Of a DNA stretch of 64,000 nt, positions 1 to 9,007 are shown in pieces. The DNA is from UBA7985 sp965661545 (lineage in GTDB: Bacteria; Pseudomonadota; Alphaproteobacteria; UBA7985), in NCBI GenBank assembly GCA_965661545.1, contig CBFIEF010000001.1:1-64000 (forward strand). The letters run 5' to 3'. Position 1 is the stretch's first letter. Every line of letters starts with the position of its first letter. The notes beneath the pieces are model-generated. The model searched no databases. It saw only the letters and a list, made by a program, of their open reading frames with translations, and had not been told where the DNA came from. The position numbers and the translations under genes are program-made.

Positions 1-46
1 ATAGAGCATCAAACGCTCGCCCTTGGCCCCGCGCCTGCTCAATCAT
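1..46 (-). CDS. 5' end of an unidentified gene, cut by the window edge
   Basis: An ATG at 46 overlaps the TGA stop of the upstream short-chain dehydrogenase as ATGA, on the same strand, which is the usual sign of a coupled downstream gene. The frame stays open to the window edge and gives about 15 residues (MIEQARGQGRAFDAL). This is too short to assign to a family. The ATGA overlap is seen directly; that it is a real gene is inference. Confidence 0.4.
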   Translation of the reverse strand, partial: MIEQARGQGRAFDAL

Positions 47-807
47 TCCGCCAATGACCGCAATGATGGCAATCCAATCCCCGTACACGCAAAACCACCG
101 TCAACGCTGATAAGCTGGCCCGTGACGTAGGTCGCTTCGTCGGAGCACAGAAAGGCGATGACATTCGCAATTTCTGGCTCTGCTCCGTAGCGGTTCAGCG
201 GGATGGCGTCGTGATAGGCGTCGATGATGTCTTGCGTGTGCACGGCCATGGCGAGTTTTGTTCGAACCGGGCCCGGCGCTACTGTGTTCGCGCGAATGCC
301 GTACTCTCCCAATTCAGCCGCCTGTTGCTCGGATAAGTGGATCACCGCTGCCTTGGATGTCCCATAGGCCACCCGCAGCGTACTGGCGCGCAGGCCTGAG
401 ATACTGGCAATGTTCACGATTGCACCGCGCGTCTCTTTTAGCGCTGGAATTGCCGCCTGGGAGCACAGAAACACGCCGTCGAGGTTCACGGCCATCACGG
501 CCCGCCAGCGCTCAAACGTCGTTTCCTCGATCGGCCCAAAGTCGGCGACACCCGCATTATTGATCAACGCATCAATCTGCCCAAAGCGTGCGAGTGTGTC
601 AGACATAATCGCGGATGCCTGAGCCGGATCGGACACATCGTGCGTCAAGAGCAGGGCGTCAGGCAGAGCAGAAGCCACAGTTTGCAGTTCGTTATCATCC
701 CAATCCACCAGGGCAACATCCCAGCCTTTGCTGGCGAATGTTTTGGCGGTAGCCAGACCAATGCCTCGCGCCGCGCCCGTAATAACGGCAACTCTTTTCA
801 CCGCCAT
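43..807 (-). CDS. SDR family oxidoreductase
   Basis: A classical short-chain dehydrogenase/reductase of 254 residues, the usual family length, expected to be a cytosolic NAD(P)(H)-dependent oxidoreductase. Seen in the sequence: the cofactor-binding TGAARGIG at residues 10-17, NNAG at 83-86, and the catalytic triad Ser135, Tyr148, Lys152 (YGTSK). The C-terminal part has the usual PGPVRT and VDGG motifs. The frame is open 30 codons further upstream, but the ATG at 807 follows a strong AGGGGGCGG ribosome site and begins right before the Rossmann strand, so I chose it. The substrate cannot be told from sequence. It is probably the first gene of a minus-strand operon continuing off the left edge. 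Confidence 0.93.
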   Translation of the reverse strand: MAVKRVAVITGAARGIGLATAKTFASKGWDVALVDWDDNELQTVASALPDALLLTHDVSDPAQASAIMSDTLARFGQIDALINNAGVADFGPIEETTFERWRAVMAVNLDGVFLCSQAAIPALKETRGAIVNIASISGLRASTLRVAYGTSKAAVIHLSEQQAAELGEYGIRANTVAPGPVRTKLAMAVHTQDIIDAYHDAIPLNRYGAEPEIANVIAFLCSDEATYVTGQLISVDGGFACTGIGLPSLRSLAE

Positions 808-981
808 GTGTCCGCCCCCTTTTCTTCTCTGTGGACGGTCAAGATGCAAGGGATGGGGCAGGCAGTGCAAGCACCAAAACAGACCCGACCCCACCACTTT
901 CGCATCGTGAGATTTCGTGCGAAGTTTGCTGCTGGGTAGGGTGCCAAAGGGCGCTACGCATTTTCACAGAAGGACAACCCC

Positions 982-1434
982 ATGGATTTGGATACGGTTG
1001 GTGCAGTCGAATTTGGACAAAGCCTCTCGGGCCTGGGGCTGAACCTGCTGGTCAAAGATGTTCCGCGATCTGTGGGTTTTTTTGCCGCTGTTTTTGAGAT
1101 GCAAGCCTTCCAACCGACTAAAGATTTTGCCATTCTTCGCACCGGTGGTTCAGTGCTGCAGCTTCACGCCGACAGCACCTATCACAGCAATCCGCTGCTG
1201 CAGCTCGTGCCCGATGCTGGCCCCCGAGGTGGTGGGGCTGAGATCCGCCTCTATGATATCGATCCAGACACAGCGCAGTCTCGCGCGACCAAGATCGATG
1301 GTGTCATGATCCTACAAACCGCTACGAACAAGCCGCATGGCCTACGAGAGGCTTACATTCTTGATCCCGATGGGTATTGTTGGGTGCCGAGCCGATGTCT
1401 CACCCAAGCAGAAATGGGGGCGCTTGAAGCATGA
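982..1434 (+). CDS. VOC/glyoxalase-like domain protein
   Basis: 150 residues forming one vicinal-oxygen-chelate (glyoxalase/bleomycin-resistance) fold: the segment LGLNLLVKDVPRSVGFFAAV near residue 18 is the typical first beta-alpha unit, and EAYILDPDGYCWVPS near the C-terminus is the typical last strand. Metal ligands are not clear, so it may be a non-enzymatic or divergent member. The start has an AAGGA ribosome site 8 nt upstream. The stop overlaps the next start as ATGA (1431-1434), so it is probably co-translated with the glutathione transferase. Together they look like a small detoxification pair, which is inference. Confidence 0.8.
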   Translation: MDLDTVGAVEFGQSLSGLGLNLLVKDVPRSVGFFAAVFEMQAFQPTKDFAILRTGGSVLQLHADSTYHSNPLLQLVPDAGPRGGGAEIRLYDIDPDTAQSRATKIDGVMILQTATNKPHGLREAYILDPDGYCWVPSRCLTQAEMGALEA

Positions 1435-2129
1435 TCGAACTCTACTACGCGCCAACGCCGAATGGTTGGAAGCCGGCTATTTTACTCGAAGAGCTTGGTG
1501 TTCCCTATGAGCTGAAACTGATGGCGCTGACCAAGGGGGCTCAATTCACCCCTGAGTATCTGGCCATCAATCCCAATGCCAAGATGCCAGCGATTGTTGA
1601 TCACAGTGTCGAGGGCGAGCCCCTCGCCGTTTGGGAGAGCGGGCCAATCCTGATGTACTTGGCGCAGAAGTTTGAGCAGTTCTGGCCGAAGAAGGACTGG
1701 CGCTATGACCTGCAACTCACGCAGTGGATGTTCTGGCAGACGGGTAATCAAGGCCCGATGATGGGCCAGCTGAGCCATTTCAAGAACTACGCCCCTGAAG
1801 AGAACAAGGCCTATGGCATGAAGCGCTACAAGGGTGAGACCGAGCGTAATTTGGCCGTGCTCGAGCGCCGCTTTGAAGACGGGCCGTTCATCATGGGCGA
1901 AGACTATACGATCGCCGATATGCAAGCGTTCCCGTGGGTGTTCTTGGCCAAAAAGTTGGGCGCAGCGCTGGGGGACTTCCCCAAGGTAACTGCGTGGCGC
2001 GAGACCATAAAGGCGCGGCCTGCGGTACAGCGAGCCATTGATCTGGGTAAGGACAAAGCCAAGCACGACCAAAACGCCAGCAACAACAACGTGCTGTTTA
2101 ATCAAGGTGCTGGCCATCTGATGAACTAG
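1431..2129 (+). CDS. glutathione S-transferase family protein
   Basis: 232 residues with an N-terminal thioredoxin-like domain and an all-helical C-terminal domain. The cis-proline region NPNAKMPAIVD (about residues 46-56) and the glutathione-contacting ESGPILMYLA (about 69-78) are present. The pattern resembles the bacterial YfcG/Ure2-like group, which often have disulfide-bond reductase activity rather than classical conjugation. The start overlaps the stop of the VOC gene by 4 nt. The stop overlaps the stop codon of the convergent LptD-like gene by 4 nt, with no room for a terminator between them. Confidence 0.9.
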   Translation: MIELYYAPTPNGWKPAILLEELGVPYELKLMALTKGAQFTPEYLAINPNAKMPAIVDHSVEGEPLAVWESGPILMYLAQKFEQFWPKKDWRYDLQLTQWMFWQTGNQGPMMGQLSHFKNYAPEENKAYGMKRYKGETERNLAVLERRFEDGPFIMGEDYTIADMQAFPWVFLAKKLGAALGDFPKVTAWRETIKARPAVQRAIDLGKDKAKHDQNASNNNVLFNQGAGHLMN

Positions 2130-4360
2130 CGCTGGCGGTAAACCGTTGGCGAAAGCTTGGCTGATAACAGCGTTGGTATGTCGAGGGCGAAGCGGGCGCT
2201 GTAGTCGGTGCCGTTGGTAGATTGCTCTCGCAGAATGCCGAATTGAGCGCCCAGGCAGTCGCATCGGTGGAACAGATCGAGCGACTGGTCACGGTCCTGC
2301 CAGTCAAAGACGTCCTGCCGCCAAGTGGTTTCAACCACCCAATCACCGGCAAAGTTCCAGGTCAGCCCAGCTTCAACATCCAGATCCACGTTCGACCGTC
2401 CTTGACGGGTGCTAACCCCGAAAGTGGTGTTGAAGCGCGGCGTCCAATCCAAGCTTGCACTCACCCCATTCACATCAAGATGATCGTCGTCCGTGCGCAG
2501 GCGTCGATGGCTGCCGATGAGCATGATGTCGCCGGTGAGTGGCGCTTTAACAGCAACTGACAAGCGAGAAGGCGATAGGTTGGACGGCGTTCCATCGATC
2601 CAGTGTTCCGCCTCAAACAGCGTTTGGGTATCCATTTCCGCCTGCAGGTTCACCTGCATTTTACCTGAGTGGGCCTGAAGCGCCGCCAACGCCGGTGCAA
2701 AGGCCGCATCAGCGAAGGACAGCCGCTGACCCAGTGAGGCGCGCAGACCGGCGTGTTGGTTGCCCCCGTTGGGAAGAACAGCGATATCAAAAGCGGCGTC
2801 GACGCGCAGGTCGCTGTCGTGGGCATAGGGGGCCGCGCCACGGCGCAGGTCGAAGAGCGTCGAGCGGCTTAGCAGCATGTTGTCATCGTGTGGGCTGCCG
2901 GAAACAGACGCTTGCGTCAGTCCGCTGACGGCGATTTTGGGCGTGAGGGTCACTGACGTGAACCGGTCGTTACGGACCAAGGGCAGCGCACCACCCAGTT
3001 GCGCGCCCATCCAAGGGCTAAGCTCGCCCGTCCTGTCATTGCCGATAAATCCAGCTTCCAAGCGGGGCGTGAGCTCTAGTCCGCCTTGTGTTACCGCGCG
3101 CGCATCCCAGGCGGCGCTGGTCTCCACCAATCGATGATCATTGAGCAGCAATCCTTGCCCTGATAGACGCAAGCGACTGCCGTTGCCGGGCGGTGGAAGG
3201 CGCAGATCAAAGGACGCACGCGGCACCCAGTTCTCCGCCCAACCCAGCACAGTCCCTGTCGCATCAGGTGCCAAGATGACGTCTTGATTGAAGGCGAGCG
3301 CGGCGAAGGAATGCCCTTTGGCGGCCTCCAGCGACAACTGGTTGCTGTGATGGTCGAGCGTGGTTTGATCCAACAGCCGCAGCGCGCCCTGTTCTGTCTC
3401 ACCCGCCCAATCCAGATTCAGGCTGACGTCGTAAAGGGGAGAGAGCTGCTGTGAGGCATCGATCATCAGTCCGCCGCGCCCTGTTGAGTCTAGCGTACCG
3501 CGTATGTCTGCCTGTGTTGTGGTGGTGTTGATGCGTTGCTGAAGATCAAAGCGCGCCAGCCCGCTGCCGTAGACCACTGGCATCGCCGTAAGATCAGCAG
3601 ATGGACCCTGAGTCAGGTACAGCGGAAGCCCGCCCCAAATACCCAGACCAGCCTCATACCCGAACCTTGGCCCAAGAAAGCCTGTGTGGCGCTTCACCGA
3701 CGGGGCGGGCACGGTGATCCGCGGTAGGCCCATGACGGGGACATCAAACAATTCTAAACGCACGCCCCGCAACTCGAGCGTGCCGTTTGTTTGGTTCAGC
3801 ACAGCACGCCGCGCCAGCAAGCGCCACGGCAGACGGTCACGGTCCACGTAATCATCGATATCGCACGGCGCGTCACATGCAGTGTAGGCTACGTAGTCCA
3901 TGCTTACGGTTTGGCCATCGGTGGTGACCTTGGCGGCGGCGAGGATGGCTTCATCGCGCAAGCGTGTGGACAGGCCGGAGAGCAGCAGCGTAGAGGCTGA
4001 CTGTTCCAGCAGCAGCGCGTCGCTGTGCAGGATTTGCCCATCGCCGAGATCCAGCGCGACCCGGCCCATTGCTTCTGCGCGCCTTGTTGCCGGGTTGATC
4101 GTCAGCCTATCTGCGATCAGCGTACGCTGTCCGTCATCAAGGATGACGTTCCCGCTCAGGATCAGTGATTCTCCATCGTCCGAGCGGCTGAGATCGTCAG
4201 CCTCGAACACCAGGGTGCTGAAATCAAGGGTAGGGGACGGCATCTGAGATTGGGCTGAGGCGTGTAATGCAGACAGTGCCATGCATATCGCTACCACCCC
4301 TGCCTGAAGCAGCGGAGATGCGAACCAACCCTTGCAAAGTCTGGTCCGGCCTAGAGGCAC
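2126..4360 (-). CDS. lptD: LptD-like LPS-assembly outer membrane protein
   Basis: 744 residues. LptD is the outer membrane beta-barrel that inserts lipopolysaccharide into the outer leaflet. Seen here: a GTG start, a signal peptide ending about residue 36 (LHASA/Q), an OstA/LptA-like periplasmic jellyroll with repeated 'SGNVILDDGQRTLIADRL'-type strands (about 50-160), the LptD middle signature including FDVPVMGLPRITVPAP, and a long barrel of alternating hydrophobic strands to the C-terminus. Cysteine pairs occur at YTACDAPCD and RCDCLG, which may form the disulfides known from LptD. The usual alphaproteobacterial neighbours (lptFG, surA, pdxA, rsmA) are absent next to it; pdxA lies 15 kb away. 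It could therefore be a second LptD-type protein. Family assignment is firm, the 'main lptD' role less so. Confidence 0.82.
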   Translation of the reverse strand: MPLGRTRLCKGWFASPLLQAGVVAICMALSALHASAQSQMPSPTLDFSTLVFEADDLSRSDDGESLILSGNVILDDGQRTLIADRLTINPATRRAEAMGRVALDLGDGQILHSDALLLEQSASTLLLSGLSTRLRDEAILAAAKVTTDGQTVSMDYVAYTACDAPCDIDDYVDRDRLPWRLLARRAVLNQTNGTLELRGVRLELFDVPVMGLPRITVPAPSVKRHTGFLGPRFGYEAGLGIWGGLPLYLTQGPSADLTAMPVVYGSGLARFDLQQRINTTTTQADIRGTLDSTGRGGLMIDASQQLSPLYDVSLNLDWAGETEQGALRLLDQTTLDHHSNQLSLEAAKGHSFAALAFNQDVILAPDATGTVLGWAENWVPRASFDLRLPPPGNGSRLRLSGQGLLLNDHRLVETSAAWDARAVTQGGLELTPRLEAGFIGNDRTGELSPWMGAQLGGALPLVRNDRFTSVTLTPKIAVSGLTQASVSGSPHDDNMLLSRSTLFDLRRGAAPYAHDSDLRVDAAFDIAVLPNGGNQHAGLRASLGQRLSFADAAFAPALAALQAHSGKMQVNLQAEMDTQTLFEAEHWIDGTPSNLSPSRLSVAVKAPLTGDIMLIGSHRRLRTDDDHLDVNGVSASLDWTPRFNTTFGVSTRQGRSNVDLDVEAGLTWNFAGDWVVETTWRQDVFDWQDRDQSLDLFHRCDCLGAQFGILREQSTNGTDYSARFALDIPTLLSAKLSPTVYRQR

Positions 4361-4528
4361 GCAGTTGATATTCCTGAACCGTTAAAATCGATTCAGCCAG
4401 GTCTCGAAATGCATAAACCCAGCAGATGTTCTTTGACTTGCGATATGCATGCCAAGAACAGCCTGAAACAAAGGGTATTTTCAGGTTAGATCAACTTTTG
4501 GATGGAGAAAGGGTAGGCGAGTTGAAGA

Positions 4529-4549
4529 GAGCGTCTCTAGAAGACGCTC
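4529..4549 (-). terminator. hairpin over the sulfotransferase stop codon
   Basis: GAGCGTCT and AGACGCTC form a perfect 8-bp stem with a 5-nt loop. The stem includes the last codons and the TAG stop of the sulfotransferase gene. There is no clear U-run after it, so it may be an mRNA 3'-end stabiliser rather than an intrinsic terminator. Confidence 0.35.
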
Positions 4550-5385
4550 CCGTCATCGCCATAGCCAAAGCGGCTCATCATGTCCGCGTGGTCCTTGGAC
4601 AGTTTTGCGGTCTGTTTCGCGCTCAAGACGCCCTTGAAGCCGCCGATCTTGCCCGAGCGGAAAAAGCCCTGATCGTTCTTATCAGACGCTTCAAGGAAGC
4701 CCTTTTTCTTTTCAACTTCCTTGAGGCGGTCAAAGTCTGTCGAGGACAACGCTCGATCAATTTTGTCGTTCTCAACACCCATGCCCATGAAGTTAATGAT
4801 GTTGGCAAAGGTCTGGTAAGGACGAAGGATCATGTCTTCGTAGCGAATGGTCATCCGCTCAAAGCCCGTTGCGCCAAGCCAGCTGCTGACATGGGTCGAC
4901 CAAGTGTGCAGCGGTTGCTTGATCTGTGTGTCAGAGCCGATGGCGAAAGACGGGTTGCCCATGGCTGTTACAGCTTCGTCAAACGATAGGCCCATGTGCT
5001 TGGCAAAGGACGTGCAGACATCAAACGGATGACGGATGATGTACAGCGCGCGCCGGGTGACCGTAGACGGAATCATTGCGGCGTTGTGCCAGTTGGCGTT
5101 CAGGACGTGGGTCTTGATGATCACGTCTTTGTCGCCGCTCTCCGCCAGCTTGGAAAGGTAGGGCAGGCGCAATGATGCAACCACGTCGTCGTCGAGTTCT
5201 TTTGATTGCAGCTTCAGCAATTTATCGAAAACAGGGCGCTGTGCGTCGTTAAACGTGCCCTTTAACGCGTCATTCGGGTCAAGCTGGTCGGTGTTTGCGA
5301 GGTAGGCTGCAAGAAACAGACGCACCCAGGTGTTGCCAGACTTGGGATAGCTGGCAATCCAAACAATCTTATGTCCTTTGGCCAT
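4537..5385 (-). CDS. sulfotransferase domain protein
   Basis: 282 residues, a PAPS-dependent sulfotransferase of the cytosolic (Sulfotransfer_1) type, which moves sulfate to a hydroxyl or amine acceptor. Seen: the 5'-phosphosulfate loop YPKSGNTW at residues 13-20, the 3'-phosphate site RHPFDVCTS at 118-126, and a C-terminal RSGKIGGFK at 243-251 matching the RKGxxGDWK region. There is no signal peptide, so it should act in the cytoplasm. Its ATG lies inside TAATG with the stop of the large repeat protein upstream (1-nt overlap), so translation is probably coupled to it. This makes the repeat protein, or a glycan on it, the obvious candidate substrate, which is inference. No PAPS synthesis genes are nearby. 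Confidence 0.9.
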   Translation of the reverse strand: MAKGHKIVWIASYPKSGNTWVRLFLAAYLANTDQLDPNDALKGTFNDAQRPVFDKLLKLQSKELDDDVVASLRLPYLSKLAESGDKDVIIKTHVLNANWHNAAMIPSTVTRRALYIIRHPFDVCTSFAKHMGLSFDEAVTAMGNPSFAIGSDTQIKQPLHTWSTHVSSWLGATGFERMTIRYEDMILRPYQTFANIINFMGMGVENDKIDRALSSTDFDRLKEVEKKKGFLEASDKNDQGFFRSGKIGGFKGVLSAKQTAKLSKDHADMMSRFGYGDDGSVF

Positions 5386-8300
5386 TAGAGATCGAAGTCT
5401 CCAGCTACAAGTGTCTCGCCCGTTACTTCAATCGCACCGATGGTGGTGCCCAGATCGACGTAAACATAGGTGTTGCCACCGTCTGTCGCAAAGGCAACGT
5501 CCACGTCCCCATCACTGACCTTGGTATACGCGTTAGATACTGAGGTACCGTCGTCGATACCCGTCAAATTCAAGGCGTTGAGGTCAATTTTATCTTCGTC
5601 AGATACAAACCCGGAGACGGTGTCTAGGTTTGTTGTCGATCCAGATGTGACCACCACGAAGTCGCCTGCCGCGTTGTATACAATTTCGTCCTGAATATTG
5701 TTCGTTGCGTTGAGGCTGATGGAATCTTTACCTGCACCGCCGATGTAATCCATTGAATCTGAATTTTCAGAGGCGTCAATGATGTCGTCACCGGACCCCG
5801 TATCAATGTCGGCGCCCGCCTGGCCACCGTCGATGTAGACCGTGTCATCACCTGAGCCTAGGGACAGCTCTCGAATGTTGATGGCACCATCGCCACCGTC
5901 AGCCCCGATAACGACCGAGGTGGTTAAAGCCGTAGCAACAATCGAGGACACGGCCGCGGGGCCGCCCGTGGTAATCGCTGCTCCCACCAAAGATACAGTC
6001 GCGCTGGCTTCGTCGATCTCAATGGATTGAGTCGTCGTGCCGGTCAGCGTAAGCGTTGTTGCCGTCGAATCCGTGAAGTTGATCTTCAAGTCTTCGACTT
6101 CGGTACCCGTTGTATCGTTCGAAATGGTCGCTTCGCCACCGACGATAAAGGATGCTGTGCTGCCGGTGCCGCTCTCGATATCAAGCGTTGAGCCTTCACC
6201 GACTTCGATGTCGAGGGAGGACTTAACCATCTGCAGAACAACGTCTGTGTTTCTCGCGACTTCTACAGTCTCCAAGTCGCTGTCAAACAGACCCAAATTC
6301 ACAGTACCATCACCACTGATCTCAAGCGTTTCGATGTTATCGTAATCACCGGCTGTGACGTCTTCGGTTACTTCCAGCGTATCAGAGCCATCACCACCAT
6401 CGATTTTCTGATCTGATGCTGTCAGCGCCGCATCGAGTTCGATCTTATCGCCACCGCTGCCAGTGTTCAGCACGGCCCCTGATGCAAAATCGTCAATCTC
6501 AACGGTGTCGTTGCCGCCGTTGGTATCGTAGGCCGCGTTCGCAGCACTGGTTTTGATATGAAGCATGTCACCAGCTGAGCCGGTGTCTACATCCGTAATT
6601 CCACTGCCATCAACCGCGACGTTGATGTGACCACCTGCCGCTGAAGCGTCGAAGGATGTCACCGCTGCCAAGTCCGAATCACCGATGTCATTCGTCACAG
6701 TCAGCGCGCCGTCACCGGTCACAATCAGACTCTTGACCGCCGCTGCAGTCAGGGCGAAAGCGTTGTCAGTGTCATCAGCAACATCCACCGTCAACGCTGT
6801 GGTTGCCAGGACTTCAACCGCATCATTCACTTCGTTGACATTCAGCGTCAGGACGGAGCCAGCCGTGATCTTTGCGTTGTCTGATTCGGTCAAACTAACA
6901 GTATTACCGCTGTCGACCGTTCCAATCGTAACCAGTTCTGAGTCGGCACCCGAAACCGCAACGGTACCGATGGATTCGACATTCGAAATCGTGATCGAGT
7001 GGCCCTTTGCTTCAACACTGACAGAGTCAACATCGTCGCCCGCGTTGGCCATATCCAAAGTGTGGCCTGACGATTCAACCTGAACTTCCAAGTTTTCAAC
7101 GTTGTTCAGGTCACCCGGTGTCACGTCAGACGTCATGTCTTCGAGCACAACCGTATCGTCGCCGCTGGAAAGGTCGAGGGAGTTGAATTCCTCTGCATCT
7201 TCGGCTGCACGGAAGGTTACCGTGTCATCACCAGACGTACCGGTGACGTCATCGTCCTCACGACCTGCTGCGATCGTTGCCGACGCGCCAGAGTTGGAGC
7301 TGCTGTCCGTCGTTGTGTTATCGTCACCAGAGCCGCCCTCAATCACGATCCCATCGCTGGAGCCCGTGTCGCTGCTCTCGGAGCTGCTGTCGTCCTCGTC
7401 ATCATCGTCGGTCGTTGTGCCGTAAAGCGCAGCTTGTACAGCCGGATCATTCAAGAACGCAGCCTGACTGGCGGAATAGTTCGTGGATGTTGAGGTGCTC
7501 GTGGTTGTCGTACCCGTTGAAGCGCCACCGAGGCCACCCATTGCCATCACGGCTGCGCCCGCAGCGACAACGCCACCACCGACCAAAGCCCAAGACGGCA
7601 GGCCAAACATCCCGCCGCTTGAAGCGACAGGGGCTGGTGCTGCGGCGACTTCGGCCATTGGTACGGCTTGTGTCACTGGGAATGCGGCTGCGTTGCCGTA
7701 CATGTTCTGAGCGCCAAAGCCGCCCTGCATGCCATAGGAAGGCTGCCCAAAGGATGTTTGACCAAACGTTGTGGCCGCGCCGCCGTAAGAAGGCTGCATC
7801 TGAGCCATTTGCGCGCCGGCAGAGTATGCCGGAACATACTGCGTCGCTTGCGGGTTCATGTTTGGCGTCATTGGCGGGTTGTAGGCCAAGTTTGCTGCAC
7901 TCGGCTGCATCTGGTAGCCGCCAACAATTGAGGGCTGCGAAGCATACTGACCGGCGGTGTAAACCTGTGGCTGGTAGGTTGCCATGGAAGTCGCTGCGCC
8001 GAACGACGCTTGCGCCAATTGCTGACCTTGCAGCGCAAAGGGTGCGCTGGTCGCATAGGCTGATCCTTGGCTGGCCATCATTGCCTGTGATGTCTGGACT
8101 GCTGTTACCGGCGCGCCACCTGTGTAGGCGCCTAGCAGCACATCGGTAGACACCTGCAACTGGTTGGTCATAGGGTTCAGCTGGTACTGACCCGGTGATG
8201 CCACGAACTGCACACCGTCTGCGAGAATAACCCGAATGTTCCCTGCGCCAGCGTCCGTAACAACGTTGATCGAGCTCGATACATCGGTGAAGCCACCAGA

Positions 8301-8519
8301 GCCTGAAAAGTTGTACTGCTGAGCCATGGCCTCAGCGGCAAACAAACCAAATGCTCCAGCCAGCACGGATGATCCGAGCAAGGCTGCGCGGCTCCCCATA
8401 CGGCTTTTCAGCGGACGGTGAGCCCGAATAGCTGCATAGCCAGGTGTAATTGTAGCAATCTCGAAAGCGCCTTGGCTTACTGCTGCCGACTTATCAAACG
8501 CACAAGCGGTGGTGGTCAT
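5385..8519 (-). CDS. large secreted/surface protein with Tyr/Gln-rich region and RTX-like repeats
   Basis: 1044 residues. In order: a 40-residue polar N-terminal extension; a signal-peptide-like segment starting at MGSRAALLG (about 41-66, AEAMA/QQ); a Gln/Tyr/Pro/Met-rich low-complexity region (about 68-290, 14 tyrosines); a glycine-rich hydrophobic segment SWALVGGGVVAAGAAVMAMG (about 309-328); a Thr/Ser linker; an acidic DDDDEDDSSSESS tract near 371; then about 650 residues of beta-strand repeats with RTX-like GSGDDTV, NGGNDTV and GGAGKDS motifs that usually bind calcium. The end (LVAGDFDL) resembles type I secretion C-termini. The open frame reaches a GTG at 8525, but GGGAG lies 7 nt before the ATG at 8519, so I chose that. 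It looks like an adhesin or S-layer-like protein. The function is not known to me. Confidence 0.82.
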   Translation of the reverse strand: MTTTACAFDKSAAVSQGAFEIATITPGYAAIRAHRPLKSRMGSRAALLGSSVLAGAFGLFAAEAMAQQYNFSGSGGFTDVSSSINVVTDAGAGNIRVILADGVQFVASPGQYQLNPMTNQLQVSTDVLLGAYTGGAPVTAVQTSQAMMASQGSAYATSAPFALQGQQLAQASFGAATSMATYQPQVYTAGQYASQPSIVGGYQMQPSAANLAYNPPMTPNMNPQATQYVPAYSAGAQMAQMQPSYGGAATTFGQTSFGQPSYGMQGGFGAQNMYGNAAAFPVTQAVPMAEVAAAPAPVASSGGMFGLPSWALVGGGVVAAGAAVMAMGGLGGASTGTTTTSTSTSTNYSASQAAFLNDPAVQAALYGTTTDDDDEDDSSSESSDTGSSDGIVIEGGSGDDNTTTDSSSNSGASATIAAGREDDDVTGTSGDDTVTFRAAEDAEEFNSLDLSSGDDTVVLEDMTSDVTPGDLNNVENLEVQVESSGHTLDMANAGDDVDSVSVEAKGHSITISNVESIGTVAVSGADSELVTIGTVDSGNTVSLTESDNAKITAGSVLTLNVNEVNDAVEVLATTALTVDVADDTDNAFALTAAAVKSLIVTGDGALTVTNDIGDSDLAAVTSFDASAAGGHINVAVDGSGITDVDTGSAGDMLHIKTSAANAAYDTNGGNDTVEIDDFASGAVLNTGSGGDKIELDAALTASDQKIDGGDGSDTLEVTEDVTAGDYDNIETLEISGDGTVNLGLFDSDLETVEVARNTDVVLQMVKSSLDIEVGEGSTLDIESGTGSTASFIVGGEATISNDTTGTEVEDLKINFTDSTATTLTLTGTTTQSIEIDEASATVSLVGAAITTGGPAAVSSIVATALTTSVVIGADGGDGAINIRELSLGSGDDTVYIDGGQAGADIDTGSGDDIIDASENSDSMDYIGGAGKDSISLNATNNIQDEIVYNAAGDFVVVTSGSTTNLDTVSGFVSDEDKIDLNALNLTGIDDGTSVSNAYTKVSDGDVDVAFATDGGNTYVYVDLGTTIGAIEVTGETLVAGDFDL

Positions 8520-8957
8520 TGCCACTCTCCCAACCCCATAAATTTATTCTTCAAAATCGCCACGCTAGCGATGGAACAGCCCAGACGGTTTAACCCAACT
8601 GCCTTTTCCGCCACCTACGCGGCAAAATAGCGAAGGAACTGCGCTCTTTCTGAGGCAGGGTCAGATTTCTCTTTCCCCAACGCTCTAAGAATGCTCGAGA
8701 CCTTCTCACCTCTATATATAGGCGAGTGGACCTAAATCCCGCTAATTCAAATCAGGGTATGGATAAGCTCCAGCACGGTGAAGCGCAAAAGAATCGGGAT
8801 AAACCGGTGGATAACACTGTGTAACGTGGCCATTCGGACATATTATGACGAACTTCGAGGGGTCAAATTTGAGTTTATGCGTTTCGGGAAACGAATCGGA
8901 ATTTTCTTATGCGACGCCAGATACATCGCTCAAATTTGCTAAAGTGAGCGATCGGCG
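8520..8957. other. intergenic leader/promoter region of the repeat protein
   Basis: About 440 bp without a credible gene. The minus strand should carry the promoter and a long 5' leader of the large repeat protein; a TATATATA tract at 8713-8720 is a possible -10 region. Two one-mismatch DnaA-box-like words lie at 8758-8766 and 8806-8814. No conserved riboswitch was recognised. Confidence 0.4.
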
Positions 8958-8958
8958 G

Positions 8959-8986
8959 TTGATTTCCCGGTGGTTCCCCGTAATAC
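8959..8986 (+). promoter_or_regulatory. putative sigma-70 type promoter of tRNA-Leu
   Basis: TTGATT (-35) and TAATAC (-10) are separated by 16 nt and lie 22 nt before the first base of the tRNA. Position and spacing fit a housekeeping promoter. Prediction only. Confidence 0.5.
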
Positions 8987-9007
8987 AGACAGGTCTCGAA
9001 ATCGGCT

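Noticed and set aside
7277..8149. 290-codon Arg/Ser/Pro-rich open frame antisense to the repeat protein
   Set aside because: Composition is a direct mirror of the low-complexity region in the real gene; no start site or family pattern.
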